The notes under the pieces are model-generated. The model saw only the letters and a program-made list of their open reading frames with translations, ran no database searches and was not told the origin of the DNA. 64,000 bases of DNA from an uncultured Actinomyces sp. (GTDB lineage Bacteria; Actinomycetota; Actinomycetes; Actinomycetales; Actinomycetaceae): assembly GCA_900541895.1 (NCBI GenBank), contig UWSI01000005.1:14400-78399 (forward strand). Direction: 5' to 3'. Positions within the stretch are counted from its first letter, which is position 1, and the number at the start of each line of letters is the position of its first letter. Both the position numbers and the translations under genes were made by a program. Positions 41,310 through 49,012 of this stretch are shown here, one piece after another.

Positions 41310-42290
41310 TCAGGCGACCCCATCAAAGAGAGATGTGACCGATCCATCGTCGAAAACCTCGCGGATTGCACGTGCAAGCAGCGGAGCAATCGGCAGGATT
41401 GTCAGATTATCGAAGCGCTTCTCAGGTGCAATGGGCAGGGTGTCAGTAACGATCACTTCCTGGGCACCGCATTCGGAAAGACGCTGAGCTGCAGGATCGG
41501 ACAAAATGCCGTGGGTTGCAGCAACGATAACAGACGAGGCACCCGCGTTCATCACAACCTTAACGGCTTCGGAAATGGTACCGGCGGTATCGATCATGTC
41601 ATCGACCAGAACACACTGCTTACCCGCAACATCACCAACGACACGGTTAGCAACAGCGACATTGGGACGGGTGGTATCACGAGTCTTGTGAACAAAGGCT
41701 AGAGGGCATCCACCCAACTTTGCTGACCATTTCTCTGCGACACGAATGCGACCGGCATCGGGCGAGACCATGCAGACATTGGAAAGATCAACGTGTGAGC
41801 GCACGTACTCAACCAGGACGGGCATTGCCCAGAGGTGGTCAACCGGACCGTCGAAGAAGCCCTGTTCCTGTGAAGCGTGCAGGTCAACGCTCATGATGCG
41901 ATCCGCTCCTGCCGTCTTGTACAGATCAGCAATAAGCCGGGCAGAAATAGGTTCGCGCCCCAGGTGTTTCTTATCCTGGCGCGCGTAGGGGTAATAGGGG
42001 GCGACTGCGGTAATGCGCTTGGCCGATGCTCGCTTCGCTGCATCGATCATCAAGAGCTGTTCCATCAGCCACTTATTCACTTCACCGGTATGCGATTGCA
42101 GGACGAAGACATCCGCACCACGTACTGATTCGTTAAAACGAACGTAGGTTTCCCCACTGGCAAAGTCATACGCGGTCGTCGGAGAAACTCCGCAACCCAA
42201 CTCTTCGCCAACCTGCTGGGCGAGTTCAATGTGTGCTCGACCCGATACAAGAACCAGACGCTTTTCACCGCTGGTTACCAGCCCCGTCAT
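41310..42290 (-). CDS. prs: Ribose-phosphate pyrophosphokinase
   Basis: A 326-residue class I PRPP synthetase, making PRPP from ribose-5-phosphate and ATP. The flexible loop 'YPYARQDKKHLGREPISA', 'VDLHASQEQGFF', and the ribose-phosphate loop 'VLVDDMIDTAGTI' are all intact. GGGAGG lies ten bases before the ATG. It follows the shortened glmU by 53 bases on the same strand, the standard actinobacterial glmU-prs order. PRPP feeds TrpD and nucleotide synthesis, both represented in the window. Confidence 0.96.
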   Translation of the reverse strand: MTGLVTSGEKRLVLVSGRAHIELAQQVGEELGCGVSPTTAYDFASGETYVRFNESVRGADVFVLQSHTGEVNKWLMEQLLMIDAAKRASAKRITAVAPYYPYARQDKKHLGREPISARLIADLYKTAGADRIMSVDLHASQEQGFFDGPVDHLWAMPVLVEYVRSHVDLSNVCMVSPDAGRIRVAEKWSAKLGGCPLAFVHKTRDTTRPNVAVANRVVGDVAGKQCVLVDDMIDTAGTISEAVKVVMNAGASSVIVAATHGILSDPAAQRLSECGAQEVIVTDTLPIAPEKRFDNLTILPIAPLLARAIREVFDDGSVTSLFDGVA

Positions 42291-42343
42291 GCGGTATGTC
42301 CCTCCCGTTTATGCGGACTTTTTTCGTCGAGCAGTAACCTTAT

Positions 42344-43375
42344 TCACCGTTCGATCGAAGTAAAAGGCGTTACTATCGTATCGCCTTCTAGGCGTGTGTT
42401 ACTGACCCAGGCGGCAGGTACTCGGCACCCCGGCCCGACCTGCGCATTCGTCAGCGTTGTTCCCGGGCCAATTTCACAGCCCGTGGCGATCTGGGTACGA
42501 CCGCGCAGAACAGTATTGGGATAGATCGTCGTATCCGCATCAATGCGAACATCACATTCGATCCACGTGCTTGAGGGATCCACAATGGAAACGCCTGCAC
42601 GCATATGTTCCACACAGATCCTACGGTTCATTTCTGCGGCCAATTCAGCAAGCTGGACCCGGTCGTTGCAGCCCTGCGCCATCCATTGATCGTCAAGTAC
42701 AACACCGTTTGTTACGCGGTCCGCCTGGTATGCCTGAGCAAGGACATCCGTAAGGTAAACCTCACCCTGATTGTTATTGGTCCCAACGTGCATCAACGCA
42801 TCACGTAGGAATTCACCATCAAATGCGTAGATCCCGGCATTAATTTCACGGATCTGACGCTCTGCTTCGGATGCATCTTTTTGTTCGACAATCCGGCAAA
42901 CATCACCGCTGGCATCATCACGGATGATCCGCCCATATCCGGTGGGATCATTGACAATTGTCGTCAGCACTGAGACTGTTGCGCCGCGCTCATCGTGAGA
43001 ACGAACAAGAGCATTCAGGGTATCTGCATCAAGCATGGGGACATCGCCGTAGGTCACCAAGATCGTGCCCGAAAGACTATGACCTCGGCGCAAAAGTTCG
43101 TCGAGTGCACATTGCACCGCACGACCGGTTCCGGGAATATCATCCTGGTCTGCAATGATCACATCGGGGTTATTGCGCAGGATTTCAGCAGCGACGAGTT
43201 CACGCTGGTGACGGACAACCGCAACAAGATGATCGGGGCAAGTCCCCGCAGCTGCGTGCAGCGCGTGACCAATCATTGAACGCCCAACAACTGGATGAAC
43301 AACCTTGGGAAGGGAAGACTTCATTCGAGTTCCGGCGCCGGCGGCCAGAACAATCACTGCAGTGGGAGTAGTCAT
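42344..43375 (-). CDS. glmU: GlmU-type UDP-GlcNAc pyrophosphorylase lacking most of the acetyltransferase domain
   Basis: 343 residues against 450-495 for normal GlmU. The uridyltransferase domain (1-about 240) is intact: 'LAAGAGTRMKSSLPKVVHPV', 'TYGDVPMLD', 'GYGRIIRD', 'EQKDASEAERQI', 'INAGIYAF'. The left-handed beta-helix begins ('STWIECDVRIDADTTIYPNTVL') but stops after about four coils at 'TPFTSIER', where full-length proteins continue 'GPFTYLRPGT'. The part with the catalytic His and acetyl-CoA site is gone, and only 53 bases separate the stop from prs. It should make UDP-GlcNAc from GlcNAc-1-phosphate, with acetylation done elsewhere. Confidence 0.88.
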   Translation of the reverse strand: MTTPTAVIVLAAGAGTRMKSSLPKVVHPVVGRSMIGHALHAAAGTCPDHLVAVVRHQRELVAAEILRNNPDVIIADQDDIPGTGRAVQCALDELLRRGHSLSGTILVTYGDVPMLDADTLNALVRSHDERGATVSVLTTIVNDPTGYGRIIRDDASGDVCRIVEQKDASEAERQIREINAGIYAFDGEFLRDALMHVGTNNNQGEVYLTDVLAQAYQADRVTNGVVLDDQWMAQGCNDRVQLAELAAEMNRRICVEHMRAGVSIVDPSSTWIECDVRIDADTTIYPNTVLRGRTQIATGCEIGPGTTLTNAQVGPGCRVPAAWVSNTRLEGDTIVTPFTSIER

Positions 43376-43404
43376 GTCGCCCTTTCACGCGCGCTCATTT
43401 TGAG

Positions 43405-43475
43405 CTCCGCCCCTAGGATTCGAACCTAGACTAAAGGCACCAAAAACCTCTGTGCTGCCGTTACACCAAGGCGGA
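43405..43475 (-). tRNA. tRNA-Gln (anticodon UUG)
   Basis: The minus strand folds as a cloverleaf: acceptor TCCGCCT with GGGCGGA, a short D-arm (GTGTAACGGCAGCAC), anticodon arm GAGGT-TTTTGGT-GCCTT with UUG at positions 34-36, and T-arm CTAGG-TTCGAAT-CCTAG. Discriminator is G; CCA is not encoded. It lies 29 bases upstream of glmU on the same strand, as often in Actinobacteria. Confidence 0.93.
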
Positions 43476-43499
43476 AGGACACATAGATTGTGCCATAAA

Positions 43500-43539
43500 C
43501 ACACCGTGTTATGCCATCTAGAACCTATGACACGGTGTG
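43500..43539. promoter_or_regulatory. Paired ACACCGTGT sites between tRNA-Gln and the TetR gene
   Basis: CACACCGTGT (43500-43509) and ACACGGTGTG (43530-43539) are perfect inverted copies, and each half is itself almost palindromic. Their centres are 30 bases apart, three helical turns. They lie 17-56 bases before the TetR start and 25-64 bases before the tRNA, so a bound regulator could act on both divergent promoters. Confidence 0.6.
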
Positions 43540-43555
43540 AGTGTACGGTTAAGAC

Positions 43556-44188
43556 ATGGCCGAGAAGCGGATGAGAATGAGCGCTTTTGCGCGTCGCGAG
43601 CAACTGGTTGCTGTGGGACGTGCGACTTTCGCCTCAAAAGGATTTGACGGCACCAGTGTCGAGGAAATTGCCGCTCACGCAAAGATCTCAAAACCCGTTA
43701 TCTATGAGCATTTCGGGGGAAAAGAAGGCCTCTACGCCGTCATTGTGGACCGAGAAGTCCAGGCACTCATGAGCGCATTGGAAGCCGCTCTGGATTCCCA
43801 TAAGCGCCCGCGAATGATCCTTGAGGATTCAGCACTCGCCCTGTTGAGCTACATCGAATCTCATACGGATGGTTTCCGAATCCTGGTGCGTGATGCCCCA
43901 CAGAATTCGACGTCCGGCTCTTACTCTTCACTGCTTGGAGATGTGGCCATTAAGGTTGAGCACCTCTTAGCTGAGCAGTTTTCTCATGCGCATATGGATC
44001 CCAAGTGGGCGCCCCTCTATGCGCAAATGCTTGTCGGCCTGATTGCACAGGTGGGCCAGTGGTGGCTTGACGAGCGTCGAATGAGCAAGGAAGAAGTCGC
44101 CTCGCACGTCGTGAACCTTGTCTGGAACGGTATGCGCAACCTGCGCCCCTCCCCCATCCTGATGACTTCCGCGGACGAGGCCAAGTAG
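43556..44188 (+). CDS. TetR-family transcriptional regulator
   Basis: A 210-residue regulator. The N-terminal helix-turn-helix is 'QLVAVGRATFASKGFDGTSVEEIAAHAKISKPVIYEHFGGKEGLYAVIV' in outline, the standard TetR_N pattern. The C-terminal ligand domain is less conserved. The start could be the ATG at 43556, or those at 43571 or 43577, which have AGAAGCGG upstream. An inverted-repeat pair lies in its promoter, so autoregulation is likely. TetR genes in this position beside glmU/tRNA-Gln are common in the phylum, but the ligand is unknown. Confidence 0.92.
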   Translation: MAEKRMRMSAFARREQLVAVGRATFASKGFDGTSVEEIAAHAKISKPVIYEHFGGKEGLYAVIVDREVQALMSALEAALDSHKRPRMILEDSALALLSYIESHTDGFRILVRDAPQNSTSGSYSSLLGDVAIKVEHLLAEQFSHAHMDPKWAPLYAQMLVGLIAQVGQWWLDERRMSKEEVASHVVNLVWNGMRNLRPSPILMTSADEAK

Positions 44189-44199
44189 CAGCTGCCCCG

Positions 44200-45684
44200 T
44201 TACAGGCGCGCGGCCTCGGGAAGGTAAACGGAAAGGCCACCGTCGGAAACCGGGAAAGTTGCCCACCCGTCTTCTTCGATAACGACGGCCGGGTGCTCGC
44301 CAATAGCGCACACCCAGGTCTCACCCGCGCGCCAGTTCCCAAGGAATAAGCGCTTCTCGCCGGCAAGGCGGTCTGAAAGGATGACGGCGCAGCCAGTCGA
44401 GGGGTTTCCTTCAATTCCCTGACGAGAAAAACCCACGACATCGGGATTATCAAATGCATCGAACTGCGAGCCTTGGGCGGCAGCCTTCCGTACACGCATG
44501 AGGAAGGGTAATTCACTCACAGCGGGTAGAGAGTCACCGTTGCCCAAAAGATCTCCCCAGAAAACGCAGGGAACCCCGCTGTCGCGCAAAAGAATCAAAG
44601 CGTAAGCAGAGAGCTTGAACCAGGGCGCAACGGTGGACTCGAGTGACTGTCCCGGTTGCGTGTCGTGGTTTTCTACGAAAGTGACGGCCAGTTCTGGACG
44701 AGTCCCAACCAGGGTATTGGCAAAAAGCTGCGAAAGATCAAAATTTCCATCCGAGATAGAGGCCTCGTGGAAGTGAAAATGCAATGGGACGTCAAAGAGC
44801 GCAACGTCGGGGACTCGGTCAAGGTAGGAGCACAGCTGCCCCACGTCGTAGCTCCAATACTCCCCTACAGCGGGAAGAAGTTTGCCGGTCGCTTCACGTA
44901 AATTTGGCAGCCAGCGTGCAAAGAAATCTGAACCGATGTGTTTAACAGCATCCAAGCGCAGGGCGTCGACGCCCGTAGTTTCGATGTACCAGCGGCCCCA
45001 ACGATCCAATTCCTCATTGACCTGCGGCGAAGAGACATCAACATCGCAGCCCATGAGGTAGTCGTAGTTGCCCAGCTCCTCACCGGCAGTCGGGTCCCAT
45101 TCCTTACCATCAAAAAGCCAGACAGCGTTACTCTTCGTGTTTTCGTCCCAATCGATACCGTTGAAACACTGCCAATCCCATTGGAAATCGGAGTAAGTTC
45201 CTGCCCGGCCTGGGAAAGTGAAGCGGGTCCACGCACGGATTGTTTCTTCGTCGGAGATCACCTGCATTCGGTTCCCCGGATCAACCCTTCGTGCTCGAAC
45301 TTCTTCGGTCTCATCCCCACCCAGGCGGTGGTTAAAGACAATATCGGCAATCACGTGGATGCCCGCTGCGTGAAGGGCATCGATGGCGCTCAGATACTCT
45401 TCCTTCGTCCCGTACTTTGTCCCGACGCTTCCCTTTTGGTCGAACTCACCCAAGTCATACATGTCGTAGACGCCGTAGCCGACATCTTCGCGCCCCAAAT
45501 AGCCCTTGTAGGCGGGCGGAAGCCAGACACCTTCAATTCCCAGATCCGCAAGGTCTTGCGCTGCGGCAGCAATGCTTCTCCACAGGCTTTGATCAGCAGG
45601 GAGATCCCACGCGAAGGCTTGCAAAAGCAGATGATCGTGAAAATCTTGCGGCTGCGTATCTGATAAGGTGCGTTCTTCGCTCAC
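44200..45684 (-). CDS. Cytoplasmic alpha-amylase (GH13)
   Basis: A 494-residue glycoside hydrolase without a signal peptide, so it acts inside the cell on glycogen or imported maltodextrin. Conserved regions: 'ADIVFNH', nucleophile 'DALRLDAVKH', acid/base 'AVGEYWSYD', and 'TFVENHDTQ'. The size and the 'DFQWDWQCFNGIDWDE' insert match the AmyA/GH13_5 intracellular group. The GTG at 45684 has AAAGGT touching it, unusually close; no better start is seen. With glgP it suggests active internal glucan turnover. It converges with the TetR gene, with only 11 bases between stops. Confidence 0.93.
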   Translation of the reverse strand: MSEERTLSDTQPQDFHDHLLLQAFAWDLPADQSLWRSIAAAAQDLADLGIEGVWLPPAYKGYLGREDVGYGVYDMYDLGEFDQKGSVGTKYGTKEEYLSAIDALHAAGIHVIADIVFNHRLGGDETEEVRARRVDPGNRMQVISDEETIRAWTRFTFPGRAGTYSDFQWDWQCFNGIDWDENTKSNAVWLFDGKEWDPTAGEELGNYDYLMGCDVDVSSPQVNEELDRWGRWYIETTGVDALRLDAVKHIGSDFFARWLPNLREATGKLLPAVGEYWSYDVGQLCSYLDRVPDVALFDVPLHFHFHEASISDGNFDLSQLFANTLVGTRPELAVTFVENHDTQPGQSLESTVAPWFKLSAYALILLRDSGVPCVFWGDLLGNGDSLPAVSELPFLMRVRKAAAQGSQFDAFDNPDVVGFSRQGIEGNPSTGCAVILSDRLAGEKRLFLGNWRAGETWVCAIGEHPAVVIEEDGWATFPVSDGGLSVYLPEAARL

Positions 45685-45802
45685 ACCTTTATCCTGCCAG
45701 CCTCGCTTGTTTGTCGCGAGTCAACCACGCACAAGTGGAAATAGAGCGATCTAGTGGAACAGCAAATCCCAGACAGCACCGTCGCAAGGAAGCGAATAAG
45801 AC

Positions 45803-45834
45803 TGGTGGGCACCGCCCGTAGGCGACACCCACCA
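45803..45834 (-). terminator. Branched hairpin downstream of the phosphohexomutase gene
   Basis: The outer stem TGGTGGG (45803-45809) with CCCACCA (45828-45834) and inner stem CGCC (45813-45816) with GGCG (45821-45824) lie within the 211-base gap between the mutase stop and the amylase start. GTCTTATT follows on the minus strand. This is probably the terminator of the long deo operon; nothing else is recognised in the gap. Confidence 0.55.
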
Positions 45835-45895
45835 AAGGTCTTTGACGCCGGAGCTACTGTGGGTCCTGCACTGTAGCTGCAGTCTCGGAACTTAT

Positions 45896-47572
45896 TCAGA
45901 TCCCAATCGCAGCGCCAAACTCAGCCTTGATACTTTCTAGGCGAGCGCGAGCGGCCTCCCAAGGCACCTCAGCACCTTCCTCGACGGGAAGAATGACCTC
46001 CAAGTAGCACTTGAGCTTAGGTTCAGTGCCCGAAGGACGTGCGATCACACGGTCTCCAGCGGTGGTGGTGACCATAAGTGCGTCTGTTCCGGGAAGGCCA
46101 TCCCACCCCTTCGACAGGTCCACGACGCCTTCAACCTCAGCACCGACAAGAGTTGTCGGCGGCTGGGCGCGCAGGCGCTGCATTCCTTCAGCGATAAGCT
46201 CCAGTCGATCGACACGGAAGGTTAAGGGAGCGGTCACGTGCAGGCCATATAGGCGCGCCATGCGTTCCAATTCGTCCTTCGCGCTGCGGCCCTGAGTCTT
46301 GAGCTGCGCGAAAAGGGAGGCCGCGACAACGGATGTTGCAATACCGTCCTTATCGCGCACGCGCGAAGGATCGGGGCAGAAACCGATTGCTTCCTCGTAG
46401 CCGAAGTAGAGGCCAGGAACGCGGGCAATCCACTTAAAGCCCGTCAACGTGTGCTGGTACTTCAAGCCATGTCCCTGAGCAATCTTGCCCAAGAGTCGCG
46501 AGGAGACAATGGAGTTTGCAAAAACCGCATCAGAAGGTGCGCTCTGAGCACGGAATTCACCCAGCAACGATCCGATCTCATCACCGGAGAGCTGCCGCCA
46601 GCCGGTCGCAGATTCGCTGTCGGGAACAGCGAGTGCACAGCGGTCAGCATCGGGATCAACAGCAATGATCAGGTCCGATCCGTGGGCGGCAGCGTGCGCG
46701 ATTGCCAGGTCCAATGCCCCAGGCTCTTCCGGGTTCGGGAAGGAAACGGTCGGGAAATCGGGATCCGGATCGGCCTGTTCGGCAACCAGAGTGACATTGG
46801 TGAAGCCGGCTTCTTCGAGGACCTTCTTGGTGAGTGCAGCGCCAACGCCGTGCATTCCCGTCAGAGTAATCCCCAAGTCGGCCTTGCTTTCAGCGCTTCC
46901 CGAGGCCAAAGAGGCAGCGCGGGCAATGTAGTCCTCGCGAGGATCCACATTGACAATCAGTTCATCATTCTGGGCGATTTGATCAGCGAAAGGAGCCGAA
47001 GCAATCGCAGAAGCGATCTCGGCATCGAAGGGAGAAACGATCTGGACGCCCTGACCGGCACCGGTCACGACGGTTCCACCCAGGTAGACCTTGTAGCCAT
47101 TGTCGCGAGGCGGGTTGTGCGATGCGGTGACCATGATGCCCGCATCGGCATCCAGCTCACGCACTGAAAATGCAGTGAGCGGGGTGGGGTTCATCAGCGG
47201 AAGCAAGAGCACTTCGCATCCTGCTGCCGAGGCCACGCGCGCAGCTGCGTGAGCGAAGTCAACCGAACCGTAGCGGGCATCGCAGCCGATCACAACTCGC
47301 GGAGCGCGCGTTGCGTGCTTAAGGAGAACCGCGCACAACCCAGCAGTTGCACGGATGACAACCGAGAGATTCATTCGCGATTCACCCGGGCCAATTTCAC
47401 CGCGCAGGCCGGCAGTACCGAACTGCAGGGGGCCGTTCATGGCACGGCCCAATTCGGTAAGTGCGCTCTCATCGCCTGCGCGCGCTGCCTCAACGACGGA
47501 GGCGAGATCGGCTGCGGTTGTCGGATCCGGATCGTGATCAACCCACTGTTGGGCACGTTCAATAAGGTTCAT
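45896..47572 (-). CDS. Phosphohexomutase-family enzyme (PGM/PMM), possibly acting as phosphopentomutase
   Basis: A 558-residue alpha-D-phosphohexomutase: 'FGTAGLRGEIGPGESRMN', phosphoserine loop 'VTASHNPPRDNGYK', metal loop 'AVDPDADRCAL', sugar loop 'YFGYEEAIGF' and phosphate loop 'RPSGTEPKLKCY'. It lies two bases after deoC, at the end of the nucleoside catabolic genes, in the position where deoB would be expected; no deoB is present. Members of this family can move phosphate on ribose, so it may convert (deoxy)ribose-1-phosphate to the 5-phosphate. Phosphoglucomutase activity serving GlgP is the alternative. Confidence 0.9.
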   Translation of the reverse strand: MNLIERAQQWVDHDPDPTTAADLASVVEAARAGDESALTELGRAMNGPLQFGTAGLRGEIGPGESRMNLSVVIRATAGLCAVLLKHATRAPRVVIGCDARYGSVDFAHAAARVASAAGCEVLLLPLMNPTPLTAFSVRELDADAGIMVTASHNPPRDNGYKVYLGGTVVTGAGQGVQIVSPFDAEIASAIASAPFADQIAQNDELIVNVDPREDYIARAASLASGSAESKADLGITLTGMHGVGAALTKKVLEEAGFTNVTLVAEQADPDPDFPTVSFPNPEEPGALDLAIAHAAAHGSDLIIAVDPDADRCALAVPDSESATGWRQLSGDEIGSLLGEFRAQSAPSDAVFANSIVSSRLLGKIAQGHGLKYQHTLTGFKWIARVPGLYFGYEEAIGFCPDPSRVRDKDGIATSVVAASLFAQLKTQGRSAKDELERMARLYGLHVTAPLTFRVDRLELIAEGMQRLRAQPPTTLVGAEVEGVVDLSKGWDGLPGTDALMVTTTAGDRVIARPSGTEPKLKCYLEVILPVEEGAEVPWEAARARLESIKAEFGAAIGI

Positions 47573-47574
47573 AT

Positions 47575-48228
47575 TCAGTCCTCAAGGCCTTCAAGAATTG
47601 CTGCGGTTGCCGACACACCCAAACGGTTTGCTCCGGCATTGATCATGGCGACAGCGGTCTCTGCATTGCGGATACCGCCCGAGGCCTTCACCCCGATGCC
47701 CTCGCCGACGGTCTCGCGCATGAGCTTCACTGCGTGGACCGAGGCCCCTCCCGCGGGGTGGAAACCGGTCGAGGTCTTGACGAAATCAGCACCCGCAGCA
47801 ACGGCCGCGCGGCACACGGCAACGATTTCTTCATCGGTCAAGGCCGCCGATTCGATGATGACCTTCAGGACCTTACCCGCGGGGATCTGCGCACGAACAG
47901 CTCGGATTTCGTCTTCGACCTGATCGAACTTGCCTTCTTTTGCCAGGGCAATGTTGATGACCATATCGATCTCGTCGGCACCATCGGCGATAGCCTGCTT
48001 GGCTTCGTATGCCTTGACATTCGGCTTCACTGCCCCCGAGGGAAAGCCCACGACGCAAGCAACCTTCAGTCCTTCGGGAACCTCAAGCGGGAGCATCGAT
48101 GGGGACACACACACGGAATAGGTACCAAAACGTGCGCCTTCCTCAACGATCCGCGCGACATCGGCGTGAGTTGCCTCGGGTTTGAGGATCGTGTGGTCAA
48201 TCAGGTGTGCAACTTCAGACTTCTTCAT
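47575..48228 (-). CDS. deoC: Deoxyribose-phosphate aldolase
   Basis: A 217-residue class I aldolase splitting 2-deoxyribose-5-phosphate into glyceraldehyde-3-phosphate and acetaldehyde. Landmarks are 'LIDHTILKPEAT', 'EIDMVINI', the proton-relay and Schiff-base lysines in 'KVIIESAALT', 'FVKTSTGF' and 'IGVKASGGIR'. Length is typical. It starts 20 bases after deoD and ends two bases before the mutase gene. It is the last carbon-yielding step of DNA-derived deoxynucleoside use. Confidence 0.96.
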   Translation of the reverse strand: MKKSEVAHLIDHTILKPEATHADVARIVEEGARFGTYSVCVSPSMLPLEVPEGLKVACVVGFPSGAVKPNVKAYEAKQAIADGADEIDMVINIALAKEGKFDQVEDEIRAVRAQIPAGKVLKVIIESAALTDEEIVAVCRAAVAAGADFVKTSTGFHPAGGASVHAVKLMRETVGEGIGVKASGGIRNAETAVAMINAGANRLGVSATAAILEGLED

Positions 48229-48248
48229 ACTTTTCCTTCTCCAGGTCC

Positions 48249-48956
48249 TCAGATCTGCGCCAGAGGAAGTGCAATTTCCATCATCTGGGTGAACGCGGTC
48301 TGACGTTCGTGTGCAGTGGTTTCCTCACCGGTCACCAGCGAGTCTGAGACGGTAAAGATACCCAGAGCCTCAACCCCGGCCTCGGCGGCAGTTGCGTACA
48401 GGCCCGCGGTTTCCATTTCAATGGCCATGATGCCCATCTTCTGCCAACGCTCGTTAAAGGTTGGATCAGCATTGTAGAAAGTGTCCGACGAGAGGACGTT
48501 ACCCACGTGGGTGGTCACTCCCTTTTCCTTCGCATTCTCGCGCACAGCCTCGATCAGGCGGTAGGAACCGATGGGGGCATAGGTTCCAGGGATGTTGTAC
48601 TGATCGATGAAGTTCGAGTTCGTGCACGCTCCCTGAGCGATGACGACATCGTAAAGGTTGATTCCCGGCTGCAGCGCGCCACACGTACCCACACGGATGA
48701 GCTTTGTACAACCAAAGACGTGGATGAGTTCCCACGCGTACAGCGAGATCGAAGGAATACCCATACCCGAGCCCATAACAGATACCGGGGTGCCCTGGTA
48801 GGTACCGGTAAAGCCCAGCATGTTACGCACCGCGTTAAATTGCTGCGCATCTTCAAGGTAGGTTTCGGCAATGAACTGAGCGCGAAGCGGGTCTCCGGGC
48901 AGCAAGATGGTCGGCGCAATGGGGGCGGTCGGGTTGATATGCGGTGTCGATTTCAT
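48249..48956 (-). CDS. deoD: Purine-nucleoside phosphorylase, hexameric type
   Basis: A 235-residue phosphorolytic enzyme releasing purine base and (deoxy)ribose-1-phosphate. Motifs: N-terminal 'HINPTAPIAPTILLPGDPLRAQFIA', 'MGSGMGIPSISLYAWELI', 'RVGTCGALQPGINLYDVV', 'EMETAGLYATAAEAGVEAL' and catalytic Asp in 'FTVSDSLVTGE'. This is the bacterial DeoD trimer-of-dimers class accepting both 6-oxo and 6-amino purines. It sits between deoA and deoC in the operon. Confidence 0.95.
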   Translation of the reverse strand: MKSTPHINPTAPIAPTILLPGDPLRAQFIAETYLEDAQQFNAVRNMLGFTGTYQGTPVSVMGSGMGIPSISLYAWELIHVFGCTKLIRVGTCGALQPGINLYDVVIAQGACTNSNFIDQYNIPGTYAPIGSYRLIEAVRENAKEKGVTTHVGNVLSSDTFYNADPTFNERWQKMGIMAIEMETAGLYATAAEAGVEALGIFTVSDSLVTGEETTAHERQTAFTQMMEIALPLAQI

Positions 48957-49012
48957 GGTTGTTTACTCCAATACGTGTGTGGTGGTGTCGCTTGCTTGGT
49001 CTGGCGAAAGTC

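Noticed and set aside
45803..45834. Branched hairpin considered as a riboswitch or small RNA
   Set aside because: It is short, lies downstream of the deo operon rather than in a long leader, and matches no class I can name; a terminator is the simpler reading.
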